DNA of 64,000 nucleotides from Anaeromicropila herbilytica. GTDB taxonomy: Bacteria; Bacillota; Clostridia; Lachnospirales; Lachnospiraceae. The DNA is taken from NCBI RefSeq assembly GCF_016591975.1, contig NZ_AP024169.1:954001-1018000 (forward strand), written 5' to 3'. How positions within the stretch are numbered: the stretch's first letter is position 1; each line of letters begins with the position of its first letter. Shown one piece after another: positions 1-8,778 of the stretch. The notes under the pieces were generated by a model. It was not told the DNA's origin and did no database searches. It worked only from the letters and a program-made list of their open reading frames with translations. The translations under genes were made by a program, and so were the position numbers.

Positions 1-405
1 ATTGAAGCAGCAAGAGCTGGTGAACAAGGTAAAGGATTTGCAGTTGTAGCATCTGAAATTGGTAAGTTAGCTAAGGGATGTAGTGAAGCAGCTGAAACAA
101 CCAGACAGCTTATTACAAACAGTATACAAGCAATTGAAAAAGGATCAAAATTAACAAATGAAACAGCAGAAGTATTAAATGAGGTAGTGGATACTTCAAA
201 AGAATCTAGTAACTATGTAGATGAGATTGCAAGTGCAAGTGAGGACCAAGCTTATAAGTTACAAGAAGTATTGAAAGGTATTCAACAAATTGCTGTTGTT
301 GTTGAGGCAAATTCAGATAGTGCAAGAAAGAGCGCGGATGCAAGTGATACATTATTAATGAATACAGAAACATTAACAATTATGATGCAGGATTTTATTG
401 TATAG
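1..405 (+). CDS. Methyl-accepting chemotaxis protein, C-terminal part (5' end outside window)
   Basis: The frame is open from base 1 and ends with TAG at 403-405. The first residues, EAARAGEQGKGFAVVASEI, are the hallmark tip of the MCP cytoplasmic signalling hairpin, which contacts CheA and CheW. The rest is a heptad-rich helix with many Ala, Ser and Glu, as expected for the returning arm of the coiled coil. The protein stops soon after that arm and no CheB/CheR-docking pentapeptide is visible at the C-terminus. Ligand domain and membrane segments lie upstream of the window, so the stimulus is unknown. It is followed at once by an intrinsic terminator, so it ends its transcription unit. Confidence 0.93.
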   Translation: MEAARAGEQGKGFAVVASEIGKLAKGCSEAAETTRQLITNSIQAIEKGSKLTNETAEVLNEVVDTSKESSNYVDEIASASEDQAYKLQEVLKGIQQIAVVVEANSDSARKSADASDTLLMNTETLTIMMQDFIV

Positions 406-417
406 AGTTTATATGGA

Positions 418-460
418 AGTACCGAAAAGCGTATATTTTTGCTTTTCGGTACTTTTTTTG
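418..460 (+). terminator. Rho-independent terminator after the chemotaxis gene
   Basis: A perfect 13-bp stem (AGTACCGAAAAGC at 418-430, its complement at 441-453) with a 10-nt loop is followed by a run of T. It lies 12 bases after the stop codon. Confidence 0.93.
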
Positions 461-489
461 GTTCATGCATACTCGGTGGTAGGGTGTGG

Positions 490-710
490 GAATATAGGGA
501 TATCCAAATGCGCATTGTGATTTTGGTTAAAGGTGTATAAGTATTTCTAAGCATTGAGGAATCATTTATAACAGGAAGAGTATGAGCCAACTCGCCAAAA
601 TGCGGCTCAAACAGAGCTCCTACTCTTCCTTGGCATGATTGCTCTATGCTAAGAAATTCTAATACGCTTTAAAACAAAATCACAACGCGCATTTGGATAT
701 CCCTATATTC
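490..710. repeat. Long imperfect palindrome (about 220 bp) upstream of nrdA
   Basis: The outer 36 bases (490-525) are the reverse complement of 675-710 with one mismatch. Pairing continues inward imperfectly through TTTCTAAGCAT and AGGAAGAGTA-type blocks to a central GAGCC/GGCTC stem near 584-608. The whole stretch would fold as one long rod. No open reading frame uses it. The ends (GAATATAGGGATATCC) are not flanked by an obvious target duplication. It could be a MITE-like element, a structured RNA or a remnant; no family was recognised. Confidence 0.8.
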
Positions 711-1054
711 ATACTACGTTATCATATGAGAAGTATAAGACTAAAATTATCATAATAAGTTTACTTTTTTATTTTCATATACTTTTAATCTTCCATAAGA
801 ATGTTTTTAAATTATGAAAAAAAGATAGCCAAAAAGAAATTTATTCGTTATAATATTATAAGAATATAATAATAGTTATCGTTATTAAATGTTCTGATAT
901 TTATTATACTAGTGGCGCTAAAAATTAGCATGGGATTAAACCTAAACTTATTATATACAAAAGAATAAGATTAATAAAAAGTGATATTAAGAACAAAAAG
1001 TATAAATGAATATAAGAATAAATAATACTGGTTAGCAAATTAGGAGGAGTAGTT
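711..1054 (+). other. AT-rich upstream region of nrdA, no gene seen
   Basis: About 340 bases of very AT-rich sequence between the long palindrome and nrdA. Several TATAAT-like hexamers occur, but AT richness makes any promoter call unsafe. No clear NrdR-type 16-bp box was recognised. A strong ribosome site (AGGAGGAG at 1042-1049) sits just before the nrdA ATG at 1055. Confidence 0.45.
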
Positions 1055-3346
1055 ATGAGCATTAGAATACGGAAACGAAATGGTACATTTGAGGAATTGT
1101 CAGTGGATAAGACGAAGAAGATGGTTGCTCTTGCTTGTGATGGGTTAGAAGAGTGCTCCCCTTTAGAACTTGAATTGGATTCCAATATACAATTTTGTGA
1201 TGGTATGAGTACAAAAGAGATACAGAAAGTGCTGATTCAGACAGCAATTGAAAAGGTTATTCGTACTGAGGTTGATGCTTATGGGAACAAGGTGAATAAG
1301 ACAAATATTAATTGGCAGTACGTTGCTGCAAGGTTATTTATTTATGATTTATATAAGGAAGCTGCAATTACAAGAGGTTATGGGCATTTTGGTTATGGGG
1401 ATTATTATGCTTTGGTAAAAGAATTAGTTCATATCAATCGGTATGGAAGTTATTTGTTAGAAGAATATAAGGAGGAGGAGATACGAGAGCTTGCTTCTTA
1501 TATCGAACCAAAGAGAGATGAGTTATTTAACTACGAAGGGCTTAAGTTATTAGCGGATCGATATCTTGTAAAGGGATATCAGAATGAAGTTTATGAATTA
1601 CCACAGGAACGATTTATGACAATTGCTATGCATCTTGCGATACCAGAAGGTGGAAATAAGGTATATTATGCTAAGAAATTCTATGATTTGATGAGTAAAT
1701 TGAAGATGACTGTTGCTACTCCTACATTAGCAAATGCAGGTACGTCCTTTTATCAGTTAAGTAGTTGTTTTATATCGGTGGTAGGGGATAATCTTTGGTC
1801 TATCTATGATGTGAATCAAAAGTTCTCTAAGGTGAGTAAGCACGGTGGAGCACTAGGAATCTACACGGGGAAGATTCGTGCACTTGGTAGTGAGATTCGA
1901 GGAATTAAAAATACATCTGGTGGAGTTGTGCCTTGGATTCGATTATATAATGATACTGCGGTTGCAGTTGATCAGTTGGGTAGAAGAAAAGGTGGTGCGT
2001 CTATAACTCTTGATATTTGGCATGCAGATTTGTATGATTTTCTGGAGCTTAAGACAAATAATGGGGATGATCGAAGAAAAGCGCATGATATCTTTCCTTC
2101 GTTAAGTATTCCAAATCTATTTATGGAACGACTAGAGAAGAGAGAAAATTGGTCTTTATTTGATCCATACTCTGTGGATAAGGTGATGGGATATCGTTTG
2201 GAAGATTATTATGATGAGAAAGGGAATAAGCAATTTACCGAGAAATATCTGGAGTGCGAAGCAAATAGTACGCTTGAGAGAACCACAGTTCCAGCGCTTG
2301 ATATTATGAAAAAGATTATGAAGAGTGCGGTAGAAACAGGAACACCATTTATTTTCTTTCGAGATACCGTAAATGTAGCAAATCCAAATAAGCATGCTGG
2401 AATGATCTATGGTTCGAATCTCTGCCACGAGATTGCACAGAACATGTCTGAAAGTATATCGTTAGAAGAAACGCTAGAAGATAAGGACGGGACAAGTTAT
2501 GTAATCAGTAAAGTGAAAGCTGGAGATATGGTTACTTGTAACTTGAATTCAATCAATCTAGGTAAAACAGATTATGAGGAGTTAAAGGATACAGTTCCAT
2601 TACAAATACGTATGTTAGATAACGTAATAACCTTGAATCAGTATCCTGTTGCTGAATCCAAAATCACAAGTGATAAGTATCGTGCAATTGGCCTTGGAAC
2701 AAGTGGTTACCATCATTACTTAGTAAATCATAAAATTGCTTGGGAAAGTGAAGAACATTTAGAAGAAGCGGATCGTCTCTTTGAAGAGATTGCCTATCAA
2801 GCAATTAAAGCATCGATGGAATTAGCGAAAGAAAAGGGAGCCTACAAAGAATTCAAAGGCTCTGAATGGGAAAGTGGTGACTATTTTAAGCGTAGGGGAT
2901 ACCAGTCGGAGCGATGGCTGAAGCTTAAGGAAGAGGTAGAAAAGTATGGTATTCGAAATGGTTATCTTACAGCGATTGCACCTACTGGAAGTACATCTAA
3001 TATTGCTAATACAACAGCTGGAATTGATCCAATCTTTAAGAAATATTTTGTTGAAGAGAAGAAAGGAAGTTTTACACCTAAGACAGCACCAGACCTAAAT
3101 GATGAGACCTTTTGGCTTTACAAAGAAGCACATACAATTAATCAACAGTGGAGTATAAAAGCGTGTGGAATCCGTCAGAGACATATTGATCAAGCACAAT
3201 CTTTTAATCTATATATTACGCCTCAATTAAAGGCAAAAGAGATATTAGATATGTATCTATCCGCTTGGAAGAATGGAGTAAAAACAATCTATTATGTAAG
3301 AAATCAATCTCTTGAAATGGATGAATGTACAAGTTGCTCTAGTTAG
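1055..3346 (+). CDS. nrdA: Class I ribonucleoside-diphosphate reductase, alpha (catalytic) subunit
   Basis: Reduces ribonucleoside diphosphates to deoxyribonucleotides, with the beta subunit encoded next to it supplying the radical. The 763-aa length matches the NrdA type. An ATP-cone starts at the N-terminus (SIRIRKRNGTFEELSVDKT, residues 2-20) and predicts allosteric activity control. Catalytic residues can be matched to the family: C238 in LSSCF, the N-x-C-x-E triad N455/C457/E459, C495 in TCNLNS, the radical-transfer tyrosines Y746/Y747, and the C-terminal redox pair C758/C761. The start is supported by AGGAGGAG 6 bases upstream. It forms an operon with nrdB (26-base gap). Most strict anaerobes also have a class III enzyme, which is not in this window. 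Confidence 0.96.
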   Translation: MSIRIRKRNGTFEELSVDKTKKMVALACDGLEECSPLELELDSNIQFCDGMSTKEIQKVLIQTAIEKVIRTEVDAYGNKVNKTNINWQYVAARLFIYDLYKEAAITRGYGHFGYGDYYALVKELVHINRYGSYLLEEYKEEEIRELASYIEPKRDELFNYEGLKLLADRYLVKGYQNEVYELPQERFMTIAMHLAIPEGGNKVYYAKKFYDLMSKLKMTVATPTLANAGTSFYQLSSCFISVVGDNLWSIYDVNQKFSKVSKHGGALGIYTGKIRALGSEIRGIKNTSGGVVPWIRLYNDTAVAVDQLGRRKGGASITLDIWHADLYDFLELKTNNGDDRRKAHDIFPSLSIPNLFMERLEKRENWSLFDPYSVDKVMGYRLEDYYDEKGNKQFTEKYLECEANSTLERTTVPALDIMKKIMKSAVETGTPFIFFRDTVNVANPNKHAGMIYGSNLCHEIAQNMSESISLEETLEDKDGTSYVISKVKAGDMVTCNLNSINLGKTDYEELKDTVPLQIRMLDNVITLNQYPVAESKITSDKYRAIGLGTSGYHHYLVNHKIAWESEEHLEEADRLFEEIAYQAIKASMELAKEKGAYKEFKGSEWESGDYFKRRGYQSERWLKLKEEVEKYGIRNGYLTAIAPTGSTSNIANTTAGIDPIFKKYFVEEKKGSFTPKTAPDLNDETFWLYKEAHTINQQWSIKACGIRQRHIDQAQSFNLYITPQLKAKEILDMYLSAWKNGVKTIYYVRNQSLEMDECTSCSS

Positions 3347-3372
3347 TTTATAAGCACAGAAAGGAAAATACC

Positions 3373-4401
3373 ATGATAAAGAAGAAAATATTTAATGAAT
3401 ATGGAGAGCGGGGCACGCAGTCCATTATTGGAGGGAATACAACTAATCTAAGAGAATGGAATCGTATTAAATATGATTGGGCACAGACTTTATATCGTAC
3501 TATGCTTAATAACTTCTGGATTCCAGAGGAAATATCGCTTAATGAGGATGTGAAGCAATTTCCTTATTTAACGGATGGTGAAAGAAATGCATTTGATAAA
3601 ATTATCTCTTTTTTAAACTTCTTAGACTCCATTCAATCAGAAAATTTACCTAACCTCTCAAGATATATTACAGCACCAGAGGTATCTTCACTGCTTAATA
3701 TTCAGGCATTTCAAGAGGAAATCCATGCTCAAAGTTATTCATACATCTTGGATACCGTTACGAATCCAATAACAAGAGATAAGATCTATGATGTTTGGAG
3801 AGAAGATGAGCATTTATTAAAAAGAAATAAGTTTATTGCTAATATTTATCAAGCATTTAATGAGGAACCAAGTGAAGTTAATTTTCTTAGAGTGATTATG
3901 GCAAACTATATTCTAGAAGGAATTTATTTTTATTCAGGATTTAGTTTCTTTTATACATTAGCAAGACAGGGAAAGATGACAGCAACAAGCACTCTATTTA
4001 AATATATTAATCGTGATGAGGTAACCCATCTTGTATTTTTTCAGAATATCATTAAGGAATTGAAGATAGAAAATGCAAGGTTATTCACTGAGGTGATGGA
4101 AGAAGAGTTTCGAGAAATGATGAGAATAGGAGTGGAACATGAAATTGCGTGGGGTCAATATGTTACCAATAATGAGATTCTAGGGATTAATGATACTCTT
4201 ATTGAACAATATATTAAGTATTTATCTAATTTGAGATTAAAAGCAATTGGAATAAAAGAATTGTACCCTGAGATTACAGCACATCCAATGGCTTGGATTG
4301 AGAATTTTTCTAATCTAAATAGTACAAAAACAGATTTCTTTGAAGCAAAAGTAACGAATTATACTAAGGCAGCAGCATTTGATTTTGATGATTTAGAATA
4401 A
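3373..4401 (+). CDS. nrdB: Class I ribonucleoside-diphosphate reductase, beta (radical-generating) subunit
   Basis: Small subunit (342 aa) that houses the dimetal-oxygen cofactor and passes a radical to NrdA. The metal-ligand motif EEIH gives E115 and H118, and the radical tyrosine is Y122 in HAQSY, so the numbering coincides with E. coli NrdB. Another carboxylate ligand fits D85 in FLDSIQ, and later ligands fit the EGIYFYSGF and RDEVTH segments. A tyrosine at the radical position argues for a classical class Ia/Ib-like enzyme rather than a class Ic protein, where it is replaced. The gene follows nrdA with its own AAAGGAAA ribosome site, and the pair ends in front of a long near-palindrome. 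Confidence 0.95.
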   Translation: MIKKKIFNEYGERGTQSIIGGNTTNLREWNRIKYDWAQTLYRTMLNNFWIPEEISLNEDVKQFPYLTDGERNAFDKIISFLNFLDSIQSENLPNLSRYITAPEVSSLLNIQAFQEEIHAQSYSYILDTVTNPITRDKIYDVWREDEHLLKRNKFIANIYQAFNEEPSEVNFLRVIMANYILEGIYFYSGFSFFYTLARQGKMTATSTLFKYINRDEVTHLVFFQNIIKELKIENARLFTEVMEEEFREMMRIGVEHEIAWGQYVTNNEILGINDTLIEQYIKYLSNLRLKAIGIKELYPEITAHPMAWIENFSNLNSTKTDFFEAKVTNYTKAAAFDFDDLE

Positions 4402-4411
4402 TTAAATGTAT

Positions 4412-4746
4412 CTGAAACTTCCCAGTAAAAGATTTGTTGAATACTTGATAAATTCAAGCAAAGTTATCTAAATTACCATGATTGAATTGTTTACATCTTA
4501 CGTTCCATTTCCTCATTTGGAAGTTACTAATGTTTTATCACTTTGATTTAGATATAAAAAGTTCAAACTCCTCACTTTGTTCGTCAAACAGTGAACTTTT
4601 TATATCTAAATCAAAGTGATAAGACATAAGTAACTTCACAAACTCGTCAAAGTCACGCCAATGTAATCAATTCAATCATGGTAATTAATATACTTTTCGA
4701 TTGAATTTATCAAGTATATGATAGATTTTAGACTGGGAAGTTTGAG
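4412..4746. repeat. Long near-palindrome (335 bp) downstream of nrdB
   Basis: The ends (CTGAAACTTCCCAGT at 4412-4426) are the reverse complement of 4732-4746 with one mismatch. The flanks pair over about 75 bases (TACTTGATAAATTCAA and ACCATGATTGAATTG blocks). The core contains a perfect 30-bp inverted repeat (4535-4564 with 4593-4622) around a 28-base loop, extended by GAAGTTACT. No reading frame uses it. Architecture resembles the element at 490-710, but the sequence differs. It could terminate nrdAB transcription, be a non-autonomous mobile element, or be a structured RNA. Confidence 0.85.
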
Positions 4747-4756
4747 TAACTATAAG

Positions 4757-4809
4757 TATCGCATAAACTAGGTAATTCAGGAGAATATAGTTTATGTGAT
4801 ATTTTTTTT
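4757..4809 (+). terminator. Intrinsic terminator beyond the nrdAB palindrome
   Basis: A 14-bp stem (TATCGCATAAACTA at 4757-4770 with 4789-4802, one G-T pair) is followed by eight T. It most simply ends the nrdAB transcript after it has passed the long palindrome. Confidence 0.85.
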
Positions 4810-4994
4810 ATTCTTAGGAAAAGTGTGTTTCAGTAAACACTTTATTTCTTAATAATATGTAACGTCTAAGTCAAAGAATATACTGTGAGATAAAGACAAT
4901 TAGCACACTGTATTTAGAACAATTACCAAAATCGTAAGTAGTAGGTTAGTATAAGATAAGACTAAATTCATACATGAAAGGAGATAGAAATTCA

Positions 4995-5384
4995 ATGATA
5001 GTAAATAATGAGTTAAATAATAATCAACAAAATAACAATCCGATAAACGGAATACAAACAAATAACAATGAGCAAAATTATAATATTCAAGATAATAATT
5101 CGCAGAGTAATAGCACAAATAATTCAATGGAGAATCGTAGTGGGTCGACCAAAGTTTCAAGACTAATTAAGCACGATGGTAAAGTAATTGGTTATGAATT
5201 ATCAAACGGGCAGCTAACATCAAAAGAAGAGGGGGTTCAGATGGCAAAGGATGGAGAAATTGAGGGAGTTATTGTTTCGAAAAGAAAAGACACAGAATAT
5301 TTAAAAGGCATACCAGATGGAAATGAAACTAATAATCTAGGTGCTTTATCTTCGATCAGTGTGAAAGAAGATACAATTCAGTAG
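4995..5384 (+). CDS. Small DUF3892-type protein with Asn/Gln-rich N-terminus
   Basis: 129 aa from the ATG at 4995. An upstream in-frame ATG at 4974 is unlikely because the ribosome site AAAGGAG (4977-4983) lies inside that extension and is well placed for 4995. Residues 1-45 are almost only Asn, Gln, Ser and Ile, so probably disordered. The remaining part (VSRLIKHDGKVIGYELSNG, then EEGVQMAKDGEIEGVIVSKR) matches the DUF3892 pattern, a small beta/alpha domain of unknown function common in clostridia. It stands alone between terminators. Function is unknown; confidence refers to the gene and the domain. Confidence 0.8.
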   Translation: MIVNNELNNNQQNNNPINGIQTNNNEQNYNIQDNNSQSNSTNNSMENRSGSTKVSRLIKHDGKVIGYELSNGQLTSKEEGVQMAKDGEIEGVIVSKRKDTEYLKGIPDGNETNNLGALSSISVKEDTIQ

Positions 5385-5434
5385 ATCGGGTTAGAAAAAA
5401 ATGTATAAAATTACATTCACACTCATAAATATAC

Positions 5435-5462
5435 TTGCATAATTATAAATATGTGTTATAAT
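5435..5462 (+). promoter_or_regulatory. SigmaA-type promoter of the amino-acid ABC transporter operon
   Basis: TTGCAT (5435-5440), a 16-base spacer and TATAAT (5457-5462) lie about 70 bases upstream of the binding-protein start. Confidence 0.65.
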
Positions 5463-5530
5463 AATTTCTCAAAGAAGAAATAACGGAACTTATTAATTAA
5501 AAAATGAGTAATAAATATAGGAGGAATAAT

Positions 5531-6274
5531 ATGAAAAAAGGATTTGTGATAATTGCATTAGCTATCATGACATTAACATTAACTGCTTGTGGTAAAAAAA
5601 ATACAGATAATCAATTGATTGTAGGAACTGAAGCTGGATTCGCACCATATGAGTACTTAAAAGGGGATAAAGTAGTAGGAATCGACATGGATATTGCTCA
5701 GGCAATCGCTGACTCAATGGGGAAGAAACTTGTTATTAAGAATATGGACTTTCAAGGCGCTTTAACAGCAGTCCAAAGTGGAAAAGTGGATTTAGTAATC
5801 GCAGGTGTTTCGGTTAATGAAAAGCGTAAAAAGGTTATGGATTTTTCGGAAGATTACGTAAATTCAACAGAAGTAGTTGTAGTAAATAAAGAGAACCCAA
5901 CAGTATCTAGTCTTAATGATTTAGATAATAAAATAATTGGTGTTCAGTTGGGGAATATTGCTGATTCATATGTATCAAATGAAGATAATGTAAAGGCAAA
6001 AGAAGTAAAGCGTTATACTAAATTTGCTCAAGCGAGTGAAGATCTTAAGAATGGTAAAATTGATTGCATCGTTATGGACCAATATCCTGCAAAAGAGTTA
6101 GTTGCGAAAAATACAGATTTAACAACATTAGATGGTACATTATTTCAAGATAAGTACGCAGTAGCCTTAAAAAAAGGAAACGATAAATTATTAAATGAAG
6201 TGAATAAAGTGATTAAAGAATTAAAAGAATCTGGAAAGATCGATGAATTTACCGCAAAATATACTGGTAAATAA
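5531..6274 (+). CDS. Polar amino-acid ABC transporter, substrate-binding lipoprotein
   Basis: 247 aa. It starts at the ATG at 5531, which has AGGAGG 6 bases upstream; the in-frame ATG at 5504 lacks a ribosome site. A lipoprotein signal peptide (hydrophobic run ending LTLTAC, Cys about 20) anchors it outside the membrane. The mature part is a family 3 solute-binding protein: VGTEAGFAPYEY, VVGIDMDIAQAIA and DLVIAGVSVNEKRKKVMDFS are the usual landmarks. It captures a polar amino acid (cystine, glutamine, arginine or similar; the exact ligand cannot be read) and hands it to the permease and ATPase genes that follow in the same operon. Confidence 0.93.
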   Translation: MKKGFVIIALAIMTLTLTACGKKNTDNQLIVGTEAGFAPYEYLKGDKVVGIDMDIAQAIADSMGKKLVIKNMDFQGALTAVQSGKVDLVIAGVSVNEKRKKVMDFSEDYVNSTEVVVVNKENPTVSSLNDLDNKIIGVQLGNIADSYVSNEDNVKAKEVKRYTKFAQASEDLKNGKIDCIVMDQYPAKELVAKNTDLTTLDGTLFQDKYAVALKKGNDKLLNEVNKVIKELKESGKIDEFTAKYTGK

Positions 6275-6337
6275 TAAATCACACAGATTCAATATATGAA
6301 AGGCATGGGCAAAAATATGGGAGGACAATATTTATCA

Positions 6338-7030
6338 ATGGTTACAGATTTTATAAAACCATTTTATGATGCATTCATACCAGAACATAGATATATGAAT
6401 TATCTTAAGGGATTATGGGTAACCTTGCAAATATCATTTTTTGCTATATTGCTTGGTATTGTAATTGGTGTGACTATTGCAGTAATAAAAGTAACAGTAG
6501 CTGATAAGAAAAAATTTATCTGGTTAAAGGTAATCTGCGATGTATATATTACAATTATTCGCGGAACGCCATTAATGCTACAGTTACTGATTATCTATAA
6601 TCTGATATTTACGGCTAGAGATACAAATGAAATATTAGTAGGTGCGGTATGCTTTGGTATCAATTCCGGTGCCTATGTAGCAGAGATCATTCGAGGGGGA
6701 ATTGAATCTGTAGATAGTGGGCAGATGGAAGCTGGTAGATCTCTTGGATTCCATTACATGCAGACAATGCGTTATATCATTATGCCTCAAGCTATTAAGA
6801 ATGTATTACCTGCTATCGGAAATGAGTTAATCGTATTAATTAAAGAGACTGCAGTAGCGGGAGTTATCGCTGTGAGTGATCTGACAATGGCAGCACAAAA
6901 TATAGGGGCAGTAAATTACGATATTTTAACACCACTCTACATTGCTGCAGCATTCTATCTTGTGTTAGTACTTGGGTTAACTAGACTTCTACATATTTTT
7001 GAAAGGAGGTTGGCGCAAGGTGATCGTTAG
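6338..7030 (+). CDS. Polar amino-acid ABC transporter, permease
   Basis: Membrane subunit with an N-terminal BPD-type permease fold of about five membrane helices. The cytoplasmic EAA loop, EAGRSLGFHYMQTMRYIIMP, contacts the ATPase. LKGLWVTLQIS and TIIRGTPLMLQL are typical of the HisM/GlnP family. The start chosen is the ATG at 6338, preceded by GGGAGG at a slightly long spacing; the first in-frame ATG (6296) has no ribosome site. Its 3' end overlaps the ATPase gene by 11 bases, indicating translational coupling. Confidence 0.9.
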   Translation: MVTDFIKPFYDAFIPEHRYMNYLKGLWVTLQISFFAILLGIVIGVTIAVIKVTVADKKKFIWLKVICDVYITIIRGTPLMLQLLIIYNLIFTARDTNEILVGAVCFGINSGAYVAEIIRGGIESVDSGQMEAGRSLGFHYMQTMRYIIMPQAIKNVLPAIGNELIVLIKETAVAGVIAVSDLTMAAQNIGAVNYDILTPLYIAAAFYLVLVLGLTRLLHIFERRLAQGDR

Positions 7031-7742
7031 TAATAATCTTAGAAAAAGTTATGGAAAGCATGAAGTATTAAAAGGAATCAGTGAGAAGATTGAAAAGGGT
7101 GAAAAAGTAGTTATCATTGGTCCATCTGGATCTGGTAAATCAACCTTTTTAAGATGCCTAAATCTCCTTGAGATACCTACCTCTGGTCAAATATTGTTTA
7201 AAGGTGAAGATATTGCTGATCCGAAAAATAATATAAACAAGATTAGACAAAAAGTAGGAATGGTGTTTCAGCATTTCAATCTATTTCCTCATCTCACAAT
7301 AAAAGAAAATATTACAATTGCACCTGTGAAGCTTGGCATATTAACCAAAGAAGAGGCTGATAAGAAAGCGATTGAATTATTAAGAAGAATTGGATTAGAG
7401 GATAAAGCAGAGGCTTATCCAAAGCAATTATCAGGTGGTCAAAAGCAGAGAATTGCAATTATACGTGCATTAGCAATGAATCCAGAAGTTCTATTATTTG
7501 ATGAACCAACCTCAGCACTTGATCCAGAAATGGTTGGCGAGGTTCTAGAGCTAATGAAAGAATTAGCTGAGGATGGAATGACTATGGTAGTTGTAACGCA
7601 TGAGATGGGATTTGCAAGAGAAGTTGCAAACCGTGTATTATTTATTGATGAAGGGATTGTAAAAGAACAAAACACACCGGATGAGTTCTTCACCAATCCA
7701 CAGAATCCACGTTTAAAGGAATTCTTATCAAAAGTTTTATAA
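7020..7742 (+). CDS. Polar amino-acid ABC transporter, ATP-binding protein
   Basis: 240-aa ATPase (GlnQ/HisP type) energising the preceding permease. It shows Walker A GPSGSGKST (residues 34-42), a Q-loop in VGMVFQHFNLFPH, signature LSGGQ, Walker B VLLFDEPTSALD and the switch histidine in VVVTHEMGF. The GTG at 7020 is chosen because AAAGGAGG (7002-7009) is correctly spaced for it and would lie inside the protein if the upstream TTG (6999) were used. The gene ends the operon and is followed by a terminator. Confidence 0.95.
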   Translation: MIVSNNLRKSYGKHEVLKGISEKIEKGEKVVIIGPSGSGKSTFLRCLNLLEIPTSGQILFKGEDIADPKNNINKIRQKVGMVFQHFNLFPHLTIKENITIAPVKLGILTKEEADKKAIELLRRIGLEDKAEAYPKQLSGGQKQRIAIIRALAMNPEVLLFDEPTSALDPEMVGEVLELMKELAEDGMTMVVVTHEMGFAREVANRVLFIDEGIVKEQNTPDEFFTNPQNPRLKEFLSKVL

Positions 7743-7786
7743 AGAATACTAGATTTTCAACTGGAAAATATAAATAGGTAAAAGAA

Positions 7787-7827
7787 AGATTCTATCTCGT
7801 ATATGATACGAAGTAGGATCTTTTTTT
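7787..7827 (+). terminator. Terminator of the ABC transporter operon
   Basis: A 15-bp stem with a few G-T or mismatched pairs (7787-7801 with 7807-7821) and a 5-base loop is followed by seven T. Confidence 0.85.
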
Positions 7828-7905
7828 GATGCTCTCATTTTGCTCTTTTCACTACAATGAGTTCCATGCATATATTATAGTAACGATAAAAAAGGATGCG
7901 AGAAG

Positions 7906-8172
7906 ATGGATGTTCATGAGAAGGTTGTTATTAGTGAGAATCAGTTAATCACAGTTTATAAAGTACAAGTTGGACTTTATCGCTCCTTTACCAATGCGAT
8001 GAATGTACTTAGTAGTTTTGTGGAAAAGGGATACTCAGGGAGCATTATTCCATATCAGAATTTCTATGCAGTACAATTGGGTTCATTTGATGAACTAGAC
8101 GATGCTGTTGCATTTGAGCAAGAATTAAGGTCAGCTGGATATGATACGATGATTGTTAAAGTTGAAAAGTAA
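7906..8172 (+). CDS. SPOR-like domain protein, small
   Basis: 88 aa with no signal peptide. The stretch VYKVQVGLYRSFTNAMNVLS followed by FYAVQLGSFDELDDAVAFEQ has the beta-alpha-beta-alpha pattern of a SPOR domain, which binds denuded peptidoglycan or, in sporulating Firmicutes, spore wall material. Being almost only the domain and lacking an export signal is odd for a wall binder; it may act in the mother cell or simply share the fold. It sits just before the spore-coat cotJ operon, which supports a sporulation link by context only. Confidence 0.65.
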   Translation: MDVHEKVVISENQLITVYKVQVGLYRSFTNAMNVLSSFVEKGYSGSIIPYQNFYAVQLGSFDELDDAVAFEQELRSAGYDTMIVKVEK

Positions 8173-8275
8173 TTTGTTACTTCGGGTACACGCACATCAT
8201 TTTAATTGTATCATAAACTATTAATGGACATAAACAAATGTCTAAAGAGAAAAGTGAAATTGAAAGGAGTTTTTT

Positions 8276-8524
8276 ATGAGTTGCAGAAAAGAAACAACAA
8301 ATAGAGAAATGAGATATTCATCTGAACCTGAAGAAGCAACAATGGTTCTAATAGATGTAGATTCAGATCACATTGATCATATGCCTGTAGCAATGGCATA
8401 TGTACCATGGCAATATATGAAAGATGTATACGAACCAGGAGATGCACTACAGATTGGTACTATTTTCCCTGAGTTAGATAAACCTTTCTTATGCTATAAA
8501 TTTAGCGGAGGTAGAAGAGCATGA
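8276..8524 (+). CDS. cotJA: Spore coat-associated protein CotJA
   Basis: 82 aa, first gene of a three-gene spore-coat operon. The core MAYVPWQYMKDVYEPGDALQ followed by GTIFPELDKPF is the recognisable CotJA signature. In Bacillus the cotJ operon is made in the mother cell under sigma-E and its products are assembled into the coat. A CATAAACT box at 8212-8219 resembles a sigma-E -10, but no convincing -35 was seen. AAAGGAG precedes the ATG. The 3' end overlaps cotJB by 4 bases (ATGA). Confidence 0.92.
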   Translation: MSCRKETTNREMRYSSEPEEATMVLIDVDSDHIDHMPVAMAYVPWQYMKDVYEPGDALQIGTIFPELDKPFLCYKFSGGRRA

Positions 8525-8775
8525 GTGAACAAGAAAAACTATTATACTATATTCACCAAGTTTGTTTTGTTTTAGACGATATTGTACTTTATCTTGATAC
8601 ACATCCAACAGATGAAAGAGCTCTTAAATATTATGAACACTATAATAGAATAAAGATGGAAGCAATTCACGACTATTCCATGTACTTTGGGCCTTTAACC
8701 GATGATCATGTTAATGTTGAAAATAATGTTTGGGAATGGATTGTAACACCTTTCCCATGGGAAATGGAGGCTTAA
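8521..8775 (+). CDS. cotJB: Spore coat protein CotJB
   Basis: 84 aa, all-helical, rich in Tyr, His and Asp. The C-terminus NNVWEWIVTPFPWEMEA is the conserved end of CotJB. It lies between cotJA (overlapping stop and start) and cotJC (3-base gap), so the three are translated together. It is a structural coat component; its exact biochemical role is not known in the family. Confidence 0.92.
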   Translation: MSEQEKLLYYIHQVCFVLDDIVLYLDTHPTDERALKYYEHYNRIKMEAIHDYSMYFGPLTDDHVNVENNVWEWIVTPFPWEMEA

Positions 8776-8778
8776 GAT

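Noticed and set aside
711..1054. NrdR boxes or a cobalamin riboswitch before nrdA
   Set aside because: No paired 16-base NrdR-type motifs and no B12-box were seen in this AT-rich region.
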